Assembly: GCF_013385635.1 (NCBI RefSeq)
Contig: NZ_JACAPR010000001.1
Location: 1-64,000, forward strand
Direction of reading: 5' to 3'
Length of the DNA stretch: 64,000 bases
From: Pseudomonas gingeri
GTDB taxonomy: Bacteria; Pseudomonadota; Gammaproteobacteria; Pseudomonadales; Pseudomonadaceae
In this document: positions 56,973 through 64,000 of the stretch, one piece after another
Layout: every line of letters begins with the position of its first letter
How positions within the stretch are numbered: position 1 is the first letter of the stretch
Translations under genes and position numbers: made by a program
The notes under the pieces: model-generated
Database searches by the model: none
What the model was told of the DNA's origin: nothing
What the model saw: the letters and a program-made list of their open reading frames with translations, nothing else

Positions 56973-57632
56973 ATGCTCAAGCTTTATGGATTCCCCGTCA
57001 GCAACTACTACAACATGGTCAAGCTGGCATTGCTCGAGAAGGACCTGTCCTTCGAGGAGGTGCCGTTCTACGCCGGACAGAGTCCGGAGGCCCTGGCGAT
57101 CAGCCCGCGTGGGAAAGTCCCGGTGCTGGGCGTTGAGCAGGGCTATATCAACGAAACCAGCGTGATTCTCGAATACCTCGATGACACCCAGGGCGGCAAG
57201 GTCTTGCTGCCCAGGGATCCGTTCCGACGTTCTCAGGTATTGGCGCTGGCCAAGGAGATCGAACTGTATATCGAGCTACCGGCGCGGGCGTCGTTTGCCG
57301 AAGCGTTCTTTGGCATGCCGGTGCCGGAGGCGATCAAGGAAAAGACCCGCACCGAGCTGTTGCTGGGCTTTGCCTCGCTCAAGCGCCATGGCAAGTTCGC
57401 CCCTTATGTGGCGGGCAACGAGTTGAGCGTGGCGGACCTGTATTTTCTCTACAGCGTCGACCTGGCCTGTGCGGTGGGCCAGAAGCTGTTCGGGATTGAT
57501 CTGTTGGCCGGGATGCCGGAGGCTAAGGCCTTGCTGGAGCGTCTGCAGCAGACAGAGCATGCGCGGCGGATCGCGGCGGACAAGGAGGCCGCGATGCCCG
57601 CGTTCCTGGCGATGATTGCCGCCAAGAAGTAG
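56973..57632 (+). CDS. Glutathione S-transferase family protein
   Basis: The 219-residue protein begins LKLYGFPVSNYYNMVKLALL with a thioredoxin-like domain and GKVPVL (cis-Pro), ETSVIL and a helical C-terminal domain with VAGNELSVADLYFL. The ribosome-binding site CTGGAGG sits right before ATG 56973. It would conjugate glutathione to an unknown substrate. Confidence 0.9.
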   Translation: MLKLYGFPVSNYYNMVKLALLEKDLSFEEVPFYAGQSPEALAISPRGKVPVLGVEQGYINETSVILEYLDDTQGGKVLLPRDPFRRSQVLALAKEIELYIELPARASFAEAFFGMPVPEAIKEKTRTELLLGFASLKRHGKFAPYVAGNELSVADLYFLYSVDLACAVGQKLFGIDLLAGMPEAKALLERLQQTEHARRIAADKEAAMPAFLAMIAAKK

Positions 57633-57657
57633 ATTCTGTAGCGGTCTTCAGTGCCTA

Positions 57658-57710
57658 TTCGCGGGCAAGCCCGCTCTCACATCCCCTGTGGGAGCGGGCT
57701 TGCCCGCGAA
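57658..57710. repeat. Perfect 19-bp inverted REP pair with T-run
   Basis: TTCGCGGGCAAGCCCGCTC (57658-57676) is exactly repeated in inverse at 57692-57710, and Ts follow (57713-57718). It may terminate transcription from both flanking convergent genes. Confidence 0.85.
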
Positions 57711-57723
57711 GCTTTTTTGCCTT

Positions 57724-59118
57724 TTAGCGGCTGGCGAGCAATGCTTGGCCGCGGGCGACCGCCGCCTTCACCTGTGCCGGTGCGGTACCGCCGATATGAT
57801 TGCGGGCATTGACCGAGCCTTCCAGGGTCAAGACGGCAAACACATCCTGGTCGATCTGGTCGCTGAACTTGCGCAGTTCTTCCAGGCTCATTTCCGCCAG
57901 GTCCTTGCCGCTTTCCACGCCGTACTTCACCGCATGGCCGACGATCTCGTGGCAATCACGGAACGGCAGGCCACGGCGTACCAGGTAGTCCGCCAGGTCG
58001 GTCGCGGTGGAGAAGCCGCGCAGTGCCGCCTCGCGCATCATCGCGTGCTTGGGCTTGATCGCCGGAATCATGTCGGCGAAGGCCCGCAGCGAATCGCGCA
58101 GGGTGTCGGCGGCGTCGAACAGCGGCTCCTTGTCTTCCTGGTTGTCCTTGTTGTAGGCCAGCGGCTGGCCTTTCATCAGGGTCAGCAGGCCCATCAGCGC
58201 GCCGAAGACACGGCCGGTCTTGCCGCGCACCAGTTCCGGCACGTCCGGGTTTTTCTTCTGGGGCATGATCGAGCTGCCGGTGCAGAAGCGGTCCGGCAGG
58301 TCGATGAACTGGAACTGCGCGCTGGTCCACAGCACCAGCTCTTCGGAGAAGCGCGACAGGTGCATCATCGCGATGCTGGCCGCCGAGCAGAACTCGATGG
58401 CGAAGTCACGATCCGAAACGTTGTCCAGGGAGTTGCCGCCGACCGCGTCGAAACCCAGCAACTGGGCGGTGTATTCGCGGTCGATCGGGTAGGTGGTGCC
58501 GGCCAGCGCCGCGCTGCCCAGGGGCATGCGGTTGGTACGCTTGCGGCAGTCGACCAGGCGCTCGTAGTCGCGGCTGAGCATTTCGAACCAGGCCAGCATG
58601 TGGTGGCCGAAGGTCACCGGCTGCGCGGTCTGCAGGTGGGTGAAGCCGGGCATGATGCTGCCGGCTTCACGCTCGGCCTGTTCCAGCAGGCCTTTTTGCA
58701 GGCGGGTGATTTCCGCCAGGATCAGGTCGATTTCGTCCCGCAGCCACAGGCGGATATCGGTGGCGACCTGGTCGTTGCGGCTGCGCCCGGTGTGCAGCTT
58801 CTTGCCGGTGACGCCGATGCGGTCGGTCAGACGCGCCTCGATGTTCATGTGCACGTCTTCCAGGTCCACGCGCCAGTCAAAGTTGCCGGCCTCGATTTCG
58901 CCCTGGAGGGTGGTCAGTCCGTCGACGATGCTGTCGCGCTCGGCATCGGTCAGCACGCCGACCTTGGCCAGCATCCTGGCGTGGGCGATGGAGCCCATGA
59001 TGTCGTGACGATAGAGGCGTTGGTCGAACGTGACGGAGGCGGTGAAGCGTGCGACGAAGGCGTCGACGGGTTCACTGAAGCGGCCGCCCCAGGACTGATT
59101 GGTCTTGTCGGTGCTCAT
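57724..59118 (-). CDS. argH: Argininosuccinate lyase
   Basis: The 464-residue protein has the fumarase-superfamily signature [11 protein letters not shown] and [16 protein letters not shown]. It cleaves argininosuccinate to arginine and fumarate. It is divergent from algZ, as in other pseudomonads. Confidence 0.96.
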   Translation of the reverse strand: MSTDKTNQSWGGRFSEPVDAFVARFTASVTFDQRLYRHDIMGSIAHARMLAKVGVLTDAERDSIVDGLTTLQGEIEAGNFDWRVDLEDVHMNIEARLTDRIGVTGKKLHTGRSRNDQVATDIRLWLRDEIDLILAEITRLQKGLLEQAEREAGSIMPGFTHLQTAQPVTFGHHMLAWFEMLSRDYERLVDCRKRTNRMPLGSAALAGTTYPIDREYTAQLLGFDAVGGNSLDNVSDRDFAIEFCSAASIAMMHLSRFSEELVLWTSAQFQFIDLPDRFCTGSSIMPQKKNPDVPELVRGKTGRVFGALMGLLTLMKGQPLAYNKDNQEDKEPLFDAADTLRDSLRAFADMIPAIKPKHAMMREAALRGFSTATDLADYLVRRGLPFRDCHEIVGHAVKYGVESGKDLAEMSLEELRKFSDQIDQDVFAVLTLEGSVNARNHIGGTAPAQVKAAVARGQALLASR

Positions 59119-59223
59119 GGATTCGCTCGTGATCTACTGAAGGTGGGTTGCCGGAAAAGTCGTTGCCGATCATAACAGGGTTGCCCCGGCTGGGGCTGAC
59201 ACTGGTCGCGCGGTTTTTATTTT

Positions 59224-59236
59224 GACCGAATCGGTC
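59224..59236. promoter_or_regulatory. Perfect palindrome between argH and algZ
   Basis: GACCGA-A-TCGGTC is a perfect 13-base palindrome in the divergent promoter region; possible operator. Confidence 0.35.
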
Positions 59237-59300
59237 GGGTGGCTTGTCGGCGACGGCGCAGGCGCGGAGACTGGGCGTATCGTTTCGGGAATACGCCCGT

Positions 59301-60383
59301 ATGCCAGTCTCACGAACGAAGGTGGTGCGTGATGCGCCCGCCACACCGGAATTCTTCCTGCCGGAGCTGTGCCTGCCAGAAGCGCTGCTGGTGCTGGTGG
59401 TATTGGCCGAGCTGCTGGTGATGGTGCTGGTGTTGTCCGAGCCGATGCCCGCCGGTTTCGACTGGGTGCGCCTGGCGCTGACTTCGCTGTACGTGCAGTG
59501 GATCGTGCTGCTGTCGGCGGCGGTGCTGTGTGGCGCGCGGTCCTGGCTGGCTCGCCTGCGTCCCGGGGTGGCGGGCGCCTTGTGCTGTGCCCTGGTGGTC
59601 GGCCTGACGCTGATCTGCACCGCCCTCACCGAATACCTTTCCCTTGTCGAGCGGCAGGTCGATGCCGGCAGTTTCGGTCGTTATCTGCGCCATGGCTTGA
59701 TCAGCCTCATCATGTCGGCGCTGATGTTGCGCTACTTTTATCTGCAGAGTCAGTGGCGGCGCCAGCAGCAGGCGGAGTTGCAGGCGCGACTCGAGGCGTT
59801 GCAGGCGCGGATCAGGCCGCACTTCCTGTTCAACAGCCTGAACAGCATTGCCAGCCTGGTGGCGACCGACCCGAAGCAGGCCGAGCAGGCGGTGCTGGAT
59901 CTGTCCGACCTGTTCCGGGCCAGCCTCGCCAAGCCGGGGAACCTGGTGTCCTGGCGCGACGAACTGGAATTAGCGCAACGATATTTGTCGATCGAACACT
60001 ATCGTCTTGGCAACCGTCTACAGTTGGACTGGAGGGTAGGGACAATTCCGGATGATTTGCCGATCCCGCAACTAACCTTGCAACCATTGCTGGAAAACGC
60101 TCTGATCTATGGAATCGCACCGCGGGTCGAAGGCGGGGTGGTCAGAGTCGAAGCCGACTATAAAGAGGGAGAGTTCATATTGTGTATCAGCAATCCCTAC
60201 GACGATGCTGCGCGGCAGCAGGTGTCGAGCGGTACTCAACTGGCGCTGGTGAACATTGGTGCCCGACTTACGGCACTTTTTGGGCCTCGCGCTAGTCTTA
60301 GCGTGGATCGCCGTGACGGACGTCACTTCACCTGTCTACGCTATCCTTGTGCGAGACTCACGCAGGAATCCAGCGCAATATGA
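59301..60383 (+). CDS. algZ: LytS-type histidine kinase AlgZ (FimS)
   Basis: The 360-residue protein has four N-terminal hydrophobic segments and a LytS-type kinase domain; the phosphorylatable His174 is in RPHFLFNSLNSI. Canonical N and G boxes are not obvious, as in P. aeruginosa AlgZ. It partners AlgR in control of alginate and type IV pili. ATG 59301 gives the expected length; an upstream ATG at 59244 is less likely. The stop overlaps the algR start (ATGA). Confidence 0.93.
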   Translation: MPVSRTKVVRDAPATPEFFLPELCLPEALLVLVVLAELLVMVLVLSEPMPAGFDWVRLALTSLYVQWIVLLSAAVLCGARSWLARLRPGVAGALCCALVVGLTLICTALTEYLSLVERQVDAGSFGRYLRHGLISLIMSALMLRYFYLQSQWRRQQQAELQARLEALQARIRPHFLFNSLNSIASLVATDPKQAEQAVLDLSDLFRASLAKPGNLVSWRDELELAQRYLSIEHYRLGNRLQLDWRVGTIPDDLPIPQLTLQPLLENALIYGIAPRVEGGVVRVEADYKEGEFILCISNPYDDAARQQVSSGTQLALVNIGARLTALFGPRASLSVDRRDGRHFTCLRYPCARLTQESSAI

Positions 60384-61126
60384 ATGTCCTGATCGTTGAT
60401 GACGAACCCCTGGCCCGCGAGCGCCTGAGCCGTTTGGTTGGCGAACTCGAGGGTTACAGTGTCCTGGAGCCCAGCGCCACCAATGGCGAAGAGGCATTGG
60501 CCCTGATCGACAGCCTCAAGCCGGATGTCGTCTTGCTCGATATCCGCATGCCGGGCCTGGATGGCCTGCAGGTGGCCGCGCGCCTGTGCGAGCGCGAAAC
60601 GCCGCCGGCGGTGGTGTTCTGCACCGCCCATGACGAGTTTGCCCTGGAGGCGTTCCAGGTCAGCGCCGTGGGTTACCTGGTCAAGCCGGTGCGTTCCGAA
60701 CACCTGCTCGAAGCCTTGAAGAAGGCCGAGCGGCCCAACCGCGTGCAGCTGGCCGCGCTGACCCGGCCGGCTGCGGAAACCGGTGCCGGCCCGCGCACCC
60801 ATATCAGCGCGCGGACCCGCAAGGGAATCGAGCTGATTCCCCTCGACCAGGTGATCTATTTTATCGCCGACCACAAGTACGTGACCTTGCGCCACGAAGG
60901 TGGCGAAGTCCTGCTCGACGAGCCGCTGAAGGCCCTGGAAGACGAGTTCGGCGACCGCTTCGTGCGCATCCACCGCAATGCGCTGGTGGCCCGCGAACGC
61001 ATCGAACGCCTGCAACGCACGCCCCTGGGGCACTTCCAGTTGTTCCTCAAGGGCCTCAACGGCGACGCGTTGATCGTCAGCCGGCGCCATGTCGCCGGCG
61101 TGCGCAAGATGATGCAGCAGCTTTAA
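60380..61126 (+). CDS. algR: LytTR-type response regulator AlgR
   Basis: The 248-residue regulator begins MNVLIVDDEP; the phosphoacceptor is Asp54 (LLDIRMPGLDG). The C-terminal LytTR domain spans about 145-245 (DQVIYFIADHKYVTLRHEGG). In P. aeruginosa it controls alginate, twitching and virulence. The 4-base overlap with algZ indicates translational coupling. Confidence 0.95.
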   Translation: MNVLIVDDEPLARERLSRLVGELEGYSVLEPSATNGEEALALIDSLKPDVVLLDIRMPGLDGLQVAARLCERETPPAVVFCTAHDEFALEAFQVSAVGYLVKPVRSEHLLEALKKAERPNRVQLAALTRPAAETGAGPRTHISARTRKGIELIPLDQVIYFIADHKYVTLRHEGGEVLLDEPLKALEDEFGDRFVRIHRNALVARERIERLQRTPLGHFQLFLKGLNGDALIVSRRHVAGVRKMMQQL

Positions 61127-61264
61127 TCCGGGGCTTGTCGCAGGCCCCGGGGTTCGCCCGTCCGCTGTTCCAGGCCAGGGAGGCTGCGGACTTTCTGATA
61201 CAAGTCAAAGCTGGCCGGGCTGAACTGTTATTATCTGCCGTATCTATTCAGTACGGATCGATCC

Positions 61265-62206
61265 ATGTCTTCTCGCGAAATCCGCATCGCTACCCGTAAG
61301 AGCGCACTGGCCCTGTGGCAGGCCGAATACGTCAAGGCCCGACTGGAACAGGCTCACCCGGGGTTGCAGGTGACCCTGGTGCCGATGGTCAGTCGCGGCG
61401 ACAAGCTGCTGGACTCGCCGCTGTCGAAGATCGGCGGCAAGGGATTGTTCGTCAAGGAACTGGAAACCGCACTGCTCGAGAACGAGGCGGATATCGCCGT
61501 GCACTCGATGAAGGACGTGCCGATGGATTTCCCCGAGGGGCTCGGCCTGTTCTGCATCTGCGAGCGTGAAGATCCCCGCGATGCCTTCGTTTCCAATACC
61601 CATGCCAGTCTCGATGCGTTGCCGCCGGGTGCGGTGGTCGGCACGTCGAGCCTGCGTCGCCAGGCGCAGTTGCTGACCCGCCGTCCCGACCTGCAGATCC
61701 GCTTCCTGCGTGGCAACGTCAACACGCGCCTGGCCAAGCTCGACGCCGGCGAGTACGACGCGATCATCCTGGCGGCGGCGGGGCTGATCCGCCTCGGTTT
61801 CGAAGCCCGTATCACCTCGGCCATCAGCGTCGAAGACAGCCTGCCGGCCGGTGGCCAGGGCGCGGTCGGCATCGAGTGCCGTAGCGCCGACAGCGAGATT
61901 CATACCCTGCTCGCCCCCCTGCATCACGCCGACACCGCCGTACGGGTCACCGCCGAGCGGGCCTTGAACAAGCACCTCAACGGTGGCTGCCAGGTGCCGA
62001 TCGCCTGTTATGCCGTGCTCGAAGGCGAGCAGGTCTGGCTGCGTGGCCTGGTCGGCCAGCCCAGCGGCGGCCTGCTGCTGAGCGCCGAAGCGCGCGCGCC
62101 GCAAGCGGATGCCCGGGCACTGGGCGTGCGGGTGGCCGAGGACCTGCTGGAGCAGGGCGCGGATGTCATTCTCAAGGCCGTCTATGGCGAGGCCGGCGAG
62201 GAATGA
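61265..62206 (+). CDS. hemC: Porphobilinogen deaminase
   Basis: The 313-residue enzyme has [18 protein letters not shown] at the start and the cofactor-attaching Cys in [10 protein letters not shown]. It joins four porphobilinogens into hydroxymethylbilane for haem and related tetrapyrroles. hemD begins within its stop (overlap 4 bases). Confidence 0.97.
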   Translation: MSSREIRIATRKSALALWQAEYVKARLEQAHPGLQVTLVPMVSRGDKLLDSPLSKIGGKGLFVKELETALLENEADIAVHSMKDVPMDFPEGLGLFCICEREDPRDAFVSNTHASLDALPPGAVVGTSSLRRQAQLLTRRPDLQIRFLRGNVNTRLAKLDAGEYDAIILAAAGLIRLGFEARITSAISVEDSLPAGGQGAVGIECRSADSEIHTLLAPLHHADTAVRVTAERALNKHLNGGCQVPIACYAVLEGEQVWLRGLVGQPSGGLLLSAEARAPQADARALGVRVAEDLLEQGADVILKAVYGEAGEE

Positions 62207-62970
62207 CCGGTTGGCGTCTGCTGCTGACGCGGCCGACGGATGAGTCGACCGCGCTGGCGGCGGTACTGGCCGAGGCCGGGATCTTCAGCAGTGCCTTGCC
62301 GTTGCTGGAAATCGAGCCGCTGGCGGTCGATGGCGCCGGGCTGACGAAGATTCTCAACCTGCCTTTCTATGCAGCGGCGATTGTCGTCAGCAAGCCGGCC
62401 GCGCGCCTGGGGCTGGACCTGGTGGATCAGTACTGGCCGCAGCCGCCGCTGCTGCCCTGGTTCACCGTCGGTGCCGCGACGGCTCAACTGCTGGACGACT
62501 ATGGCCTGCGGGTGGACTACCCGGCGGACGGCGATGACAGCGAGGCCTTGCTCGATCTGCCGGCCTTGCAGGAGGCTCTGGCGCAGCCCGACCCCCGTGT
62601 GCTGATCCTGCGCGGAGAGGGTGGTCGCGAACTCCTGGCTGAGCGTTTACGCGGCCAAGGTGCTAGTGTCGACTATCTGGAACTCTATCGTCGCTGCCTG
62701 CCGGCGTATGCCGAGGGCACCCTGGTCCGGCGGATTCGCGCGGAACGCCTGAACGGGCTGGTGGTCAGCAGTGGGCAGGGTTTCGAACACCTGCAGCAGT
62801 TGGCGCGTGCGGATTGGCCGGAAGTGGCCCGGCTGCCGTTGTTTGTTCCAAGCCCCCGGGTGGCGCAGATGGCCCGTGCCGCCGGGGCACAACATGTTGT
62901 GGATTGTCGTGGTGCCAACGCCACGGCTTTGCTGGCGGCGCTACGGGAGTCCCCCGTACCCGCTTTCTGA
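62203..62970 (+). CDS. hemD: Uroporphyrinogen III synthase
   Basis: The 255-residue protein has the two-domain HemD fold, poorly conserved in sequence: [20 protein letters not shown] at the start and [16 protein letters not shown] later. It closes and inverts the last ring of hydroxymethylbilane. Overlap with hemC supports the call. Confidence 0.92.
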   Translation: MTGWRLLLTRPTDESTALAAVLAEAGIFSSALPLLEIEPLAVDGAGLTKILNLPFYAAAIVVSKPAARLGLDLVDQYWPQPPLLPWFTVGAATAQLLDDYGLRVDYPADGDDSEALLDLPALQEALAQPDPRVLILRGEGGRELLAERLRGQGASVDYLELYRRCLPAYAEGTLVRRIRAERLNGLVVSSGQGFEHLQQLARADWPEVARLPLFVPSPRVAQMARAAGAQHVVDCRGANATALLAALRESPVPAF

Positions 62971-62987
62971 ATGCAAAGGATGGATAC

Positions 62988-64000
62988 GTGAGCGAAACAG
63001 CCTTGCCAAAAGAACAAGCTCAACCGGTGCCCGAGGCGCCGGTCAAACCGCCGGTGGCGCCTGTCGAGCGCCGTGGCAATGGTCTGGCGATCCTGGCGTT
63101 GCTGCTGGGCGCCGCTGGTGTGGCCGCGGGCGGCTGGGGTGTCTGGCAGGTGCGCAACCTGCAGGCCAATCACCAGCAGCAGGGCGGGCAACTGCAGGAC
63201 CTGGGCAACCAGGCGCAGTCGCTCAAGCTCAGCGAGCAGCAGTTGGCCACGCGCCTGGATCAGTTGCCGGGTGCCGCCGAACTGGAGGACCGCCGGCGTC
63301 TGGTAGCGCAGTTGCAGGGCGATCAGCAACGCCTGAGCCAGCGTCTGGAAAGCGTACTGGGGGCCAGCCGCAAGGACTGGCGCCTGGCCGAGGCCGAGCA
63401 CTTGCTGCGCCTGGCCACGCTGCGCCTGTCGGCGTTGCAGGACATCACCAGCGCCCTGGCGCTGGTGCAGGGTGCCGACGATATCCTGCGGGAACAGAAC
63501 GACCCGGGCTCGTTTGCCGCCCGCGAACAGTTGGCCAAGAGCCTGGCGGCGCTGCGCAGTACCGAGCAGCCGGATCGCACCGGGCTGTTCCTGCAACTGG
63601 GCGCGTTGCGTGACCAGGTCGCACAGCTCAACGAGCTGGCACCGGAATACAAGGACCGCGGTGATTCCCTGCTGGGCCTGACCTCCGATGGCGACGGCGC
63701 CAGTCGCTGGGCGCAGTGGTGGGACGAGATCTCGCGCTATATCCGTATCGACTTCAACGCCAACAAGAACATTCGGCCACTGCTGGCCGGGCAGAGCCTG
63801 GCCCAGGTCCGCCTGGCGTTGAGCCTGGCGCTGGAGCAGGCGCAGTGGGCGGCCTTGAACGGCCAGGCCGGGGTGTACACCCAGGCATTGACGGAAGCCC
63901 GTGACGTCTTGACCGGCAGCTTCAATCCCGACAACCCGCAGAGCAAGGTCATGGTCGAGCAGCTCAGCGAGCTGAGCAAAAAGCCGGTGACGGTGTTGAC
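62988..64000 (+). CDS. hemX: HemX-like membrane protein, 3' end outside window
   Basis: The gene starts at GTG 62988 after AAAGGATG. The visible 337 residues have a Pro-rich cytoplasmic N-terminus, one membrane helix (LAILALLLGAAGVAAGGWGV, about residues 33-52), a long coiled coil and a globular part. This is the HemX layout (often misnamed uroporphyrinogen methyltransferase). It follows hemCD, and the role is unclear. The sequence ends at the window edge. Confidence 0.88.
   Translation, partial: MSETALPKEQAQPVPEAPVKPPVAPVERRGNGLAILALLLGAAGVAAGGWGVWQVRNLQANHQQQGGQLQDLGNQAQSLKLSEQQLATRLDQLPGAAELEDRRRLVAQLQGDQQRLSQRLESVLGASRKDWRLAEAEHLLRLATLRLSALQDITSALALVQGADDILREQNDPGSFAAREQLAKSLAALRSTEQPDRTGLFLQLGALRDQVAQLNELAPEYKDRGDSLLGLTSDGDGASRWAQWWDEISRYIRIDFNANKNIRPLLAGQSLAQVRLALSLALEQAQWAALNGQAGVYTQALTEARDVLTGSFNPDNPQSKVMVEQLSELSKKPVTVL

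Overview
The window comes from a Pseudomonas chromosome, most likely the P. fluorescens complex. The supporting signs are the high-GC genes, the dadRAX, pauR, rep, glnK-amtB-sutA, cyaY-lysA-dapF-xerC and argH-algZR-hemCD gene order typical of the genus, and the family of palindromic intergenic repeats. Most of the sequence is conserved core genome. The accessory parts are a chaperone-usher fimbrial locus and two small insertions around comM.

Layout: 0.2-4.2 kb holds a peptide-binding protein, rpmB-rpmG and an exported protein with an HExxH motif. 4.2-17.1 kb is amine, polyamine and D-amino-acid metabolism: cupin, aldehyde dehydrogenase, MFS transporter, phospholipase-D lipoprotein, MocR regulator, DUF1127 protein, PuuB-like oxidase, Lrp regulator, dadA, RidA, dadX and pauR. 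17.3-19.8 kb holds a cytochrome c5 and an acetyl-CoA hydrolase/transferase. 19.8-28.9 kb is a complete fimbrial operon (pilin, two chaperones, usher, two tip-adhesin-like proteins, two minor subunits), divergent from an orphan LuxR-type response regulator. A 40-bp inverted repeat lies between them.

29-41 kb holds xpt, rep, a GGDEF/EAL protein, a MATE pump, a LysR regulator, a chemoreceptor with a sigma-28-like promoter, an NYN-domain protein behind an apparent attenuator, and comM. 41.1-43.3 kb interrupts the expected comM-ubiK neighbourhood. It carries the 'mobile mystery' A/B pair (Xre-type HTH protein plus Fic protein) and a truncated BRO-N gene. Upstream of the pair are six palindromic sites at a strict 32-33 bp period, the most striking undescribed-looking structure in the window.

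43.3-64 kb returns to core genes: ubiK, glnK-amtB (with sigma-54 promoter and two NtrC-like sites), yjbQ, sutA, the lptM-lysA-dapF-DUF484-xerC-yigB operon, cyaY, a DUF1289 protein, rnk (also behind a terminator), cyaA, small conserved proteins, a GST, argH, algZ-algR, and hemC-hemD-hemX, the last cut by the window edge. All functional calls come from reading motifs and gene order; no database search was run.
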